DNA of 64,000 nucleotides from Odiellus spinosus (taxonomy: Eukaryota; Arthropoda; Arachnida; Opiliones; Phalangiidae): positions 26,331,935 through 26,395,934 of the forward strand of contig OY987227.1 of assembly GCA_963920705.1 (NCBI GenBank). The letters are read 5' to 3'. Positions 36,245 to 45,918 of the stretch are shown here, piece by piece. Position numbers and translations under genes: made by a program. Every line of letters starts with the position of its first letter. The stretch's first letter is position 1. The notes beneath the pieces are model-generated. The model had not been told where the DNA came from, ran no database searches, and saw only the letters and a list, made by a program, of their open reading frames with translations.

Positions 36245-36930
36245 AGTGGCGAAACATAATTTTATGGCTTTAAAATAATCTAGAGAATGTGTTCTTTCTA
36301 ATGGTGCAATCGGTTTATGCCTAGGAGGTCGCAGAGAAAAGTTACGGTCATTTGCATTTCGGTCTAATTTTTGGACTTTTGCTCGATTTCTATCGAGTGG
36401 CGAAACACCTTTTTCGAGTGGCGAAACATAATTTTACGAGCTTAAAATAATATACGATATGTCTACTTTCGAATGGTGCAATCAGTTTATGCCTAGGAGG
36501 TCGCAGAGAAAAGTTACGGCCATTTGCATTTCGGTCTCATTTTTGGACTTTTGCTCAATTTCTATCGAGTGGCGAAACACCTTTTTCGAGTGGCGAAACA
36601 TAATTTTATGGCTTTAAAATAATCTAGAGAATGTCTACTTTCTAATGGTGCAATCGGTTTATGCCTAGGAGGTCGCAGAGAAAAGTTACGGTCATTTGCA
36701 TTTCGGTCTCATTTTTGGACTTTTGCTCGATTTCTATCGAGTGGCGAAACACCTTTTTCGAGTGGTGAAACATAATTTTATGGCTTTAAAATAATCTAGA
36801 GAATGTCTACTTTCTAATGGCGCAATCAGTTTATGCCTAGGAGGTCGTAGAGAAACGTTACGGCCATTTGCATTTCATTTAGGGCTCATTTTTGGACCAA
36901 TACTTTATTTCTATCGAATGGCGACACTGT
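36245..36930 (+). repeat. 172-bp satellite-like tandem block, 4 copies
   Basis: AGTGGCGAAACATAATTTTA starts units at 36245, 36417, 36589 and 36761, exactly 172 bp apart. Each unit includes ATGCCTAGGAGGTCGCAGAG and TTACGG(T/C)CATTTGCATTTC. Within each unit GAGTGGCGAAACA appears twice, about 20 bp apart. The fourth unit is the most diverged at its end. No other block was seen. Confidence 0.93.
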
Positions 36931-38485
36931 TGAACAGGTTAAAGGTCAACGAAAAAAATAGATAAGAATATGTGGAAGGTTTATACTAGCCTTAGCCACC
37001 TTATTTAAAATAGTCTTGCATTGAAATATGACACTATATCATATGGTATGGTTATATAGTTTCTTTCTCAGGTCGTCGGACGATCGATATTAAAAACCGC
37101 AAGCAAGCCTCGTGTGGAGACATTTTTTTTATTATTTATATCTCAAAGGTGAATAATAAAGTTCTAAGTTACAATACAGGCAAGGAGCTAGGTCGTATAT
37201 ACAGTTCACCTACATATACTTTTATAAGAGAGCAATACAGGAAAACTGGGAGAGGTTGGGTTTATCTATAGCCTCCTTTTTATCACGCGGACCTCGCGGT
37301 ATTTCGATTTCCCCCAAGATCGCTTCAATACCTTCTTCAAGTTGAATTAAGCTTATAGGTATATATAGGTAAGACGAGACTTTGCTTTCTTTTGGACATT
37401 ATTTTGAATCTCCTTTTATCCCCAAGTCCGCCATTAAAACGGTGATTTATACTAAGGAGAATTGAGATAAGAACTAGTGGATCGCGACCGAGTCATTATA
37501 TTTTATAATGCACTCAAAAAATTCGAATTTTTTTTAAATATCTTTAGAGTAAATTTAAGTGGAAATATGTATTAACTACATATCGTTTTAAATTCCCGTT
37601 TTTGGGTAGCGAGATATTAGAATAGGAGTCACTGAGAGTGACCATGAACTAAAAATTAAGTCAGGCTAGAAATAATCTACTAATTTTTAAAGATGACCTT
37701 ATCTTTTAGTGTCTATTGTAAGTTTCCAGGCCCCTAATTAACCCAAGAGACGAAACACGAAAGAATTTATCCAGTTTCACCCAAATCCGTTAGTGCCTAA
37801 ATTGCAAATTAACCCAAATACACTTTCAACAAAAATATTTATATAAATATAGACTGAATGTTCAGTATATTGCCTTTACTGTATTCTGACTCATAGCCGC
37901 GAAGAAAAAGCACCAATTCCTAAAGGTTCGCCTATCAAAAGATTGTAATTATCTTATTGGCTCTCTTGAATTTACGTTTTGATGACGTTGCTGATGGGAC
38001 AGGAAAAAACGTAGAGAAACGGAGAACGCCGTGAGCTGCGAGCCCACATCGTAATTAAGCTCCGTTTTCAATTAACTATTTTGTAAATTAAAACGGCATA
38101 TGTAATTGCCTATGTATTCGGTCGAATGGGATATTCGCTATTCTAAAAAAGTTGTAATATATCACATCCAATATATTTCCACTCTCGTCAGGTTTATATA
38201 TAGCATATAACGATGAAACGGAAAATTATAAATCGTTATATAAATAAAGGTTTTATCTTATGGTATACCTTGTATGATTTATTTGGTTTTTTTGGGCCAT
38301 TTGCTTAGTTCATTTAAAAGTTTACGCATTATATTTCCAAAATAAAAGAAGAGAGAGCTTATTATAATCAAGTGCACCATTTTAGTTAAGATGAACGGTG
38401 GTCGTTTAAAATATCGTCTAAGGGATACGAGTCAAGGGAGCGTGAGAAAGAAAGTATAGTTTTTTATGGGGTATTTATATATAAT
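36931..38485. other. no gene recognised, 36.9-38.5 kb
   Basis: AT-rich sequence after the satellite block, without a defined repeat. Confidence 0.5.
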
Positions 38486-38823
38486 CAGAAGCCGATGAAA
38501 CCCTCCTTTGAAGTCTACTACTCTAATGTTCCATATAGCGCTCCTCTCTGTATGAGTAAAATTCACAATTTTACGAGATCGGAGGGGTCCTACTTCATAC
38601 CCCCCTGTCTACGAAAAAATTGGAAATTCTCTCTCTCCACAAACGACGACGTTTTTTGACGAACTCCGAGGCTGCTAGAGATATTCGCTCGACGAACTCC
38701 CGCTCCGAAAATATCTTCCGTTAGGAGGCGTACGAATCGCGCTTTTTGAAACTAACCCATACAGAGAGGGGTAGACAAGACCCGGGAGTAATAGACTTCA
38801 AAGGAGGGTTTCATCGGCTTCTG
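38486..38823 (+). mobile_element. MITE-A copy 8, 338 bp, TSD ATATAAT
   Basis: Full length with exact 7-bp duplication. Shares the GATCGGAGGG- and TTTTTGAAACTAACCC-type variants with copy 4 and partly copy 5, suggesting a subfamily. Confidence 0.93.
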
Positions 38824-39511
38824 ATATAATTTATATCATAGAGATAGAGATATTTAAACTATAGGATTTCTTTTTATTTCCCAATATTATTTCGCGACAG
38901 TTTTGTTTTTTTCAAATAGCGAACTAAACTGTAAATAATATTTTAAAATAAGGTGAGGCTGACACGAATGTTTCATTGAAACTCTATACATAAAACCATC
39001 CCAATTTTTTTAAATATCGATTTGAGCCGCTTCACACCTTCCCTTTAAACCGTTTGACCTAAATAGCTTTGGATAATGGTCGTCTATATAGGTTTCCGTA
39101 TCCTCTTAAGATAAAAGAGCGGGGTTATTACGAGGCCACCGCACCACCTTTAAGTTTATCCCGATCGTTGCGTCGAACGAATAAAAAATGGAAGTTAGGT
39201 ACGTTTCGTTCTCTTTCGAGATCCGTATAAAAGTCTTTAAAAGTCAAATAGTAAGTAGCGATAGAAAGCTCGCGATGGTTTACGGAATCAAAATGCCCAT
39301 AGTGATGGATCTACGCTTTCCATTTACCCATTTTATCTCTTAGCGTCTATTGAGAAGAACAGAATGTATCGAGGGAACGGAATGATATCGTCAAAGTGAA
39401 GGTAAAACATACATACTTGTTTCGCAAAGTGTATATTTCATATTCATATATGATAAGTAAATAATATCGAGATTGCTTTAAGATATCAAGAGTCTCGTTC
39501 TTACAAGGCAT
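38824..39511. other. no gene recognised, 38.8-39.5 kb
   Basis: Nothing recognised between MITE-A copy 8 and G copy 2. Confidence 0.5.
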
Positions 39512-40234
39512 TGGAGTTGATTAAAACCGTTTCAAAACGTTTCCCTGTTGTAGTGTGAATCGATTTCTCGAAACTGCTTCGGAAACTATAGTTTCAAATT
39601 GATTCGGCGTCAATAATAATAAGATACAGATGAAATCAGAAGCCGATGAAACCCTCCTTTGAAGTCTACTACTCCAATGTTCCATATAGCGCTCCTCTCT
39701 GTATGGGTAAAATTCCCAATTTTACGAGTTAGAAGGGGTCCTACTTCATCCCCCCTGTCTACGGAAAATTGGAAATTCTCTCTCTTCACAAACGACGACG
39801 TTTTTGGACGAACTCCAAGGCTGCTAGAGATATTCGCTCGACGAACTCCCGCTCCGAAAATATCTACCGTTAGGAGGCGTACGAATTGCGCCTTTTGAGA
39901 ATAAACCATACAGAGAGGGGTAGACAAGACCCGGGAGTAATAGACTTCTAAGGAGTGTTTCATCGGCTTCTGATGAAATCGATTTCAGCCCGATATTCAA
40001 ATCTCCAGGAATCGTTTTAAGTGTCACGTGTTCACACATTATCTTTATAAATCGATTTATTGTAGCTTCGTCTATCAGTTGTTGAAACCGAATCAGTACG
40101 AAACTGGTTCCCGAAGCAGTTTTGAGAAAACGAAACAAATCGATTCGAGAAAAGACGGGTTCCCGTTCACACGACTCTAAGGAATCGTTTTGAAACGTTT
40201 AAAATCGATTCCAAGGCTTAGTATGAATGCGGCT
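39512..40234. mobile_element. G element copy 2, split by MITE-A
   Basis: The left part (TTTCCCTGTTGTAGTGTGAA, CTGCTTCGGAAACT) and right part (CTGGTTCCCGAAGCAG, GTATGAATGCGGCT) are inverted halves of the G family, separated by MITE-A copy 9. Removing A leaves about 380 bp, the size of copy 1. Confidence 0.72.
39637..39972 (+). mobile_element. MITE-A copy 9, 336 bp, TSD ATGAAAT, inside G element
   Basis: Exact 7-bp duplication. The flanks on both sides are G-family sequence (39512-40234), so this copy inserted into an older foldback element. Confidence 0.93.
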
Positions 40235-40904
40235 TGTGTGTGGAGTTTGGAAATTCGTTACAACTCTTCCCCGGCGCCATTTGCTCCAGATAATCGTATA
40301 AATAGGGCTGGGCATGTTTTCGAAATAGCTATAGTGTGAAATATTTTTCGATAAACAATGCTTAAACCTTATTGCAACCATTTTACCAACCCTTTAAAGC
40401 ATAAACGTATTAAGTCTTCGTGACACGGATAGCGCTAAACTCAATCCTTAATTCGGGGGCCAAGAGTTCGACGAAGCGAAACCACGTGGCTGCATCTTTT
40501 CCAAATAAGAGTATGTTAAACTAATTTCATCATCAAAGGACAGCTCTATCAAATACCGGGTAATGGGTATTGCTTAACACTATCCGCAACTTTCAACGCG
40601 TTACTATTTCATCTTGAAAATTATATTCGAAGGAAAAATCTTGGCGTTGGTATAGAATGTTCTATCGAACTACGAACTAATTTATGAAAACTGAGAACGT
40701 ACTAAGTACGTATTATGTTCCCACGAAGTCATACTTCTTAACTGGGTTTATTTTAAAAAAGACACGTTGTTGTCATCTACAAGGGCGCATTTAGTCCTGG
40801 TTCAGCTTTACGCTACATGAAAATTTCGGGTAAACACTAAATCGAGCGAAAAATCGTCGAAAAATGCAAGTTTCGGAATGATATTCAATAATTATCAACT
40901 TTAA

Positions 40905-41020
40905 TTAAATTTTTTATCTATTCTTCATTAATAAATTTGGAATAACTGCCTCGTTAAAATATTATAAACAAATATTAAACTGGAGATCCGTTTAATTTAC
41001 CGGAAAGTACAATCTTAGCA
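40905..41020. mobile_element. F element, left-arm fragment, degenerate
   Basis: ATTTTTTATCTATTCTTCAT followed later by ATAAACAAATATTAAACTGG and a TTTAATTTACC segment lines up with the left arm of F. The match is weak outside the ACAAATATTAAACT block. Confidence 0.45.
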
Positions 41021-41100
41021 TGTCCACGAAAAGTTTTAAATTTGGCCGACAACCAGTCTCCAGCCAATCACGTGAGAAGGGCGCCTTTAATCTCAGTAAA

Positions 41101-42114
41101 ACCAAAAGTCTGATAAGACTTCATACAAAAAGTCCTTAACTGGCGCCCGGTTCTTGCTTTGGCTATAGAAAACATGTAATTTACAGTGCAGACGACACTA
41201 GTCTACAGCACCCAATGAGAACGAGATAGCTAAATTCAAAACTAGCCAATAGCTAGGCGAATTATACGGAAGTCCTGAAAATAGTACGAAGGGAGGTTTC
41301 TTTATTTATTTATTTATTAGGGGGGACAACGTACAAGGGGCCTTGAAGGCCCTTAGTGCACGGGAAGGGCAGGATAGTAAAACATTGACAAGTTTCGGGG
41401 AATGGAGGTTTCATAAATGTAAACAAACGTTTAAAAAGGATTAATTGCGATTTAAAAGTTTAAATAGTACGAAGTGAGGTTTCTTAAATTTAAACAAACG
41501 ATTAAAACTCGGGCGTTACGTCTTTAAACGATTTTTTAAATCAAGATGTTTCCTTAAACATTTCTTAGCATCAGGTAAATAATTGATATTTCAAAGTTTT
41601 TATTCAAACCCAATTCAATAGTTCAAAAAACTTATTACATTTCATTTAAAATTAGTTTAAAAGTAAAATAGGTTTACTTACAAAGTTTTGGGTGCCATAG
41701 TGGTGAGAATACCAAAACAATGCAGCAGACGAACATAGTGAAACAACCAACAGCGATTCATGTGGTTAAATCAGGCCAATAATGGTTTAATAATTAATAT
41801 TGCTAATTAATTCTTGACTTAAAAACTTTCTATCGGAAAAATTGCTTTGAATTTCATTTCTTATTTGTTACCATGACTTTAAAAGTGGTAAAAGATGTCT
41901 TATATGTAAAAACCGGGGGAACTACTTTTTGCAACGCGTAGCCACTAATTTCATTAGATGTGTGGTGAAGTGGCGCAAAAGTCACGTGATTTTAGGTGCC
42001 GCTTTACAGAGATATCTGCCTACGCGTAGAAAGGGGAAAGCACTGAAAACAACACGTTTCAGGCCCCTGCGCCAGTTAAGGACTTTTTGTATGAAGTCTT
42101 ATCAGACTTTTGGT
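41101..42114. repeat. perfect 46-bp inverted repeat about 0.9 kb apart
   Basis: ACCAAAAGTCTGATAAGACT...TTAACTGGCGC at 41101-41146 is repeated without error in inverse at 42069-42114. Sequence outside and inside the arms does not match. The 78-codon plus-strand frame at 41929-42165 reads through the right arm and has no recognisable domain. Confidence 0.85.
41309..41410 (-). mobile_element. probable 3' tail of a non-LTR retrotransposon
   Basis: On the minus strand the segment reads CCTTGTACGTTGTCCCCCCT followed by a (AATA/TAAA)n tail. GGAGGTTTC occurs directly at both sides (41294-41302 and 41404-41412), as expected for target-primed insertion of a strongly 5'-truncated LINE or SINE. No reverse transcriptase sequence remains. 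Confidence 0.5.
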
Positions 42115-42482
42115 AAAACGTTTCAAACTAGGCTTAAGAGGAGCGCTTTTGTTGGTTTTTGGTAGACTAGTAATCGGCGTGAATTCAAACACTCCATGGA
42201 TTAGTGTTAATCCAACTTTCGGAGTAATATTAAAATATATCCTAATCTGTAAAATTGTTCAGCAGTGAATTACAGCCCTAAAGAAACGATAAAAACACTT
42301 TATGGGAAATACTCGAATCCTACATTCTGTGAAACTTTCAGTAAATTAAGGTCGCTCAAATTAAGTTTTATCTCTAACTTTTATCTCTAAGTTTTAAAAG
42401 AGAGGGACCTGACACCTCAGTACTACAATTCCTTCATTCTCGCGTTTCATAAGTTAGTTCTTGATCGAACATGTTTCGACCT

Positions 42483-42850
42483 GAACGTACGTACACTCGT
42501 GGCCCCGAGAGAGGTTCCGGGCCTTGATTAGTAGCCGATATCTCGGGCAATTCAACCACCACCCTAGGTCTGCCGACCTACATGCCTGTACACTAAAACT
42601 CGATAACTGTAAGCTCGCCCGAGTTCGAGCTGACCATCGAGAACAGAAAGAAAAAGAATGATCCTCTCCCCTAAAGCCGCTCGATGGCGAACCTGAAGGC
42701 CGGACTACACTCAGGGAGGAGTGGTGAAGGGGAATGATACGTGTACATGTACGAGACGCGTGGGGATTCACTCTACTACGAAAGATACCAAGAACTTGGA
42801 CGGCAATGGCTAAATTACCGCGCCCAGTCAACCAGCCAAAAATTCGATAG
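42483..42850 (-). other. GC-richer patch, possible terminal cytoplasmic exon (weak)
   Basis: This patch is clearly richer in G+C than its surroundings and has a minus-strand frame open for 159 codons (42454-42933), the longest non-repetitive frame downstream of the last sure exon. A second minus frame, following a CATGTAG that could act as an acceptor, is in phase 0 with the LVQ end of the cytoplasmic exon. It reads VGRPRVVVELPEIS and then about 35 further residues to a stop. The polypyrimidine tract is poor and I do not recognise either product. It could be a real exon, a decayed insertion or chance. Confidence 0.25.
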
Positions 42851-42933
42851 AGGATTACACTACTCTTAATTAAGAAATCGCGCGCGGCCCACCTAGAAAC
42901 AACTGAATAATTTATTTTGTTGATGTCATTCAT

Positions 42934-45135
42934 TCAAAATTCATGGATTTGGTAAATTTAAGTCCAATTCGTATGATACGGTGGTTTATATATATTTATA
43001 TTCTTCTCCCCAAGAATGTTTCACTATATTTTCCTATAGATATCAACCGTAAAGGTCTTGAGAAATTTATGGCAATGTTATGACGTCAGTAGATATTCAA
43101 AACCGGGGCTATAGGTGCTTTCAAATAGAGCATTTTAGTCATCATTGTAGGATTTACAAAAGAAGACCTTTCGACAAACTACTTTCATAATCAAAGTCAG
43201 TTGATTTTTCAGTATAACCAGGAGAAAATAAGAACCCCATTTGAGTAGTAACTTGAAATCCACAAGAAACAAAGTTTCGTCTTAGAAAATATATAGTAAA
43301 AAGAATAGACTTCTCTGTACAATGTTTAGGGACTGGTTTAGTCGAGCTCAAGTTGGGATATGTCTACTTCCGGTAGCTCTCCTAATGGCGTCGAGTGACC
43401 AAACAGGAATTGAGCAGTCGATTATAAAAGTAAAGATTAAATAATAGACTCGGGGTTTTTAAGTCGTTGCTCAACGAAAAATATAACTTACGGCACTGAT
43501 TCCCCGGAAGTTGAATAGACCCAGTTTGAATTGGGACTGCCAACAACAGAAATTTCTATTCCTTACACACTTACACTATATTTTCAATGGTGTCGCGGTA
43601 AAACTGAGAATTGTGGGACCACTTTACTCTAGTGAAAATAGTTGTAACGATTTTACGAGCCCAAACATTTTCCTAAGCTTTCTATAATGTAACAACGAAT
43701 ATTTTTGGTGTTGTTATTCGGATACGGAGGCCCCGCTTTGGCACGCGAGAGTTAAGACTTTTTAAATTCAGATTCCAAGTTAAAACTACAGTGATATGGA
43801 CGCTTTCATATTTCCAGTGTAATAAACTCCTGGTATTACCTATCCTATTACATTATCATCACATATTGTAACGCTAATACGATACAGTACCAAGGTTAAC
43901 CTCAAAATCCGCCCATCTCATTAAATTCCTCGTCACGATAATGAACACGAAGGATTAACCAGCAGGAAACAAGTACATTATGTTTACGTTTCATGAAAGG
44001 GAACTTTGGAGAAAAACACTAGCTTAATGAGTGTATCGCGTGATAAGGCAGAAACACATCAGAATATACAAGAACTATTTGTAGTCAATGGCTAAACCCA
44101 ATCGTCGCAATATTAACCCTCGAACGAAAAAAATAAGAAGCGATGAACTCACCCACGCCGTAATTACTATCACCGGACGTATTTCTTGTGTGTGTCCATA
44201 ATTTAGCGTACGGTGTGTAATCACCGCTCTGAAAAATTCAACAACGAAAATGAACGTTAGTCTCTCATTAGTATAATACAAATAAACAGAATTTGGTTCC
44301 AAATCTAATTTCCCAGAATCCCAGCAATAGTTGGTAATATAAATTAACCTTGGAACCAACAGAAATAGCCGTTAAAAAGCACCTATTTCTATTATAGATG
44401 TTGCCTTTTCTTCAACGTTGAGTTAAAGTATAGGGTTATCTATACTTTCATCAACCTTGAAACCAACAAAAGGTGCCGTTAAAAAGCACGTGTTTCTATG
44501 AAAGATGTTGCCTTTCTTCAAGGTTGGGACGAAATGAAGTTTAATAAAACCAACTATGACAAGCAATATTTATCACTAAACTTTAAAATTATTGTAAAAA
44601 CTCTTCGATTATATTGCACTAACCTAACTAAAATATATTAGCTGGCCGCAAGCATTTTTAATTTTTTTAGGCGAATTAAATGTTTTTTATGTGATATAAC
44701 ACAGCCGATTCGAACAGCTGTGGTCGCTAACTCGCTATCAAGGGTATTTAGCCTGATTATATGATATCTATGGTTTCTTTGGGGTCACATGGTGGAAACC
44801 TAACCTAACTAACCCAACCTACGCAATTTTTACATAGAGATTTGTTGACCTTTTCAAAAACAAAAATAAATTCAAAATACTTGCGGCGCGTCAATAATTT
44901 AATACTCATGGTCTAATTTGTCAAGAACTGTTTGTTTGGTAATTAAGTTAAATAAGGTGCAATCCTACCAATTCTACGCTAAAAATTAAATTATTAATAC
45001 TTGGAAAGTTGATTTATACAATAAAAACGGCGCTAATTATTAACGAGCAGTAAAAACCCAAGCTAACATTAACCGTTCAAAATTTAAAACGCCCACTATA
45101 TCCGGGGTAATTTGTTAGGAACATGATCTGCCCTA
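42934..45135. other. downstream of cytoplasmic exon, no exon recognised
   Basis: If the Dscam gene continues leftward this would be intron. Apart from the 44.35-kb duplication nothing was recognised. The AACCTAACTAACCCAACC near 44802 resembles a short telomere-like run but is irregular. Confidence 0.45.
44346..44529 (+). repeat. direct duplication of a ~78-bp unit
   Basis: ACCTTGGAACCAACAGAAAT...GTTGCCTTTTCTTCAACGTTG recurs about 107 bp later as ACCTTGAAACCAACAAAAGG...GTTGCCTTTCTTCAAGGTTG. Both share GCCGTTAAAAAGCAC and AGATGTTGCC. The ends of each unit are partly inverted (AACCTTG / CAAGGTT), so each may be a small foldback. Confidence 0.75.
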
Positions 45136-45577
45136 TTAAAGGGAGGATGCAACCTAACAACAAGTGATTTTTTATCGATTCCTTATCGTTTAAATAGGCC
45201 TAATCCACTATTTAAAAAAATTTACAAACAAATATTAAACTAGAAATAAATTTAAAACTTACCCTCAAAATAGGTTTAGTGGGATTCATAGAGCTCCGGA
45301 TTTCCTCGCGTGTAATTTCTAGCGACCAATCGCGCCCGACGTAAGTCTCGTGGAGATCTCGCGTGAACGACGGGCCTTTGCTCATTGGTCGCTAGACCTT
45401 ACACGGACGCGATTCAGGATCTCCGTGAATCCCGCTAAGCCTATTTTCAGGGTAAGTTTTTAATTTATTTCTAGTTTAATATTTGTATTGTAAACTTTTT
45501 ATCGGTGGATTAGGCCTATTTAAACGATAAGAAATCGATAAAAAATCACTTGTAATTAGGTTGCATTCTCCCTTTAA
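45136..45577. mobile_element. F element, TTAA-flanked palindrome, 442 bp
   Basis: Second full copy of the foldback found at 63489-63929, with the same ends, TTAA on both sides and small substitutions. The right end lies 79 bp downstream of the Dscam cytoplasmic exon, just after its donor, so it is probably in the next intron. Confidence 0.85.
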
Positions 45578-45655
45578 TGGCGAGCAGAATATTCGAATTA
45601 AAACCTGCCCGAGAATAATTCTACGTGTATAATGTAAGAGAATGCGAACGCTAAC

Positions 45656-45918
45656 CTGAACTAATCGTTGTGGAATGTCGTACTCGTGTTCGCGGGCAAT
45701 TCTGCCAACCCTTCTGAGCGTGCCCTGAGGAGGTCCCAGTCCACCTCCGCCATGATGGTGATGATGACCTTCGTTTTCGCCAGCGATTTGCGTGGTGGCG
45801 TACGGCGTCGGATAATACAGGGATTCCCTTTGGTGCTCCTCCGTTAAATCACCCCGTTTGATTTTGCCGTACGACACCATAGACATATTCTCCGCTTTGC
45901 CTACTGAACTCGCGGAGT
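45656..45918 (-). CDS. Dscam: Dscam-family gene, cytoplasmic exon
   Basis: This 263-nt exon gives (Y)SASSVGKAENMSMVSYGK, then a tyrosine-rich part with SLYYPTPYATTQIAGE, a His5/Gly4 run, GLGPPQGTLRR and EHEYDIPQRLVQ at the end. YYPTPYATT resembles arthropod Dscam tails. YDIP fits a pYDxP-type SH2 ligand, and Dscam is known to signal through the SH2/SH3 adaptor Dock/Nck; binding here is inference. The acceptor is CTCTTTAACAG. The donor is GTTAGCG, weaker than the others, and leaves the frame in phase 0. Reading through the donor gives a non-conserved extension to a stop near 45476, so further splicing is more likely. A TTAA-flanked palindrome lies 79 bp downstream. Confidence 0.87.

Noticed and set aside
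36245..36930. CRISPR-like array
   Set aside because: Units are 172 bp without short repeats and variable spacers, and the context is eukaryotic.
41929..42165. 78-codon plus-strand basic frame
   Set aside because: It runs through one arm of the 46-bp inverted repeat and resembles no known family.
44800..44822. Telomere-like CCTAACCTAACTAACCC
   Set aside because: Too short and irregular to be a telomeric or interstitial telomere array.
45476..45655. Read-through extension of the cytoplasmic exon to a stop near 45476
   Set aside because: The extension runs into the F palindrome and has no tail-like sequence, so splicing at GTTAGCG is preferred, though intron retention cannot be excluded.
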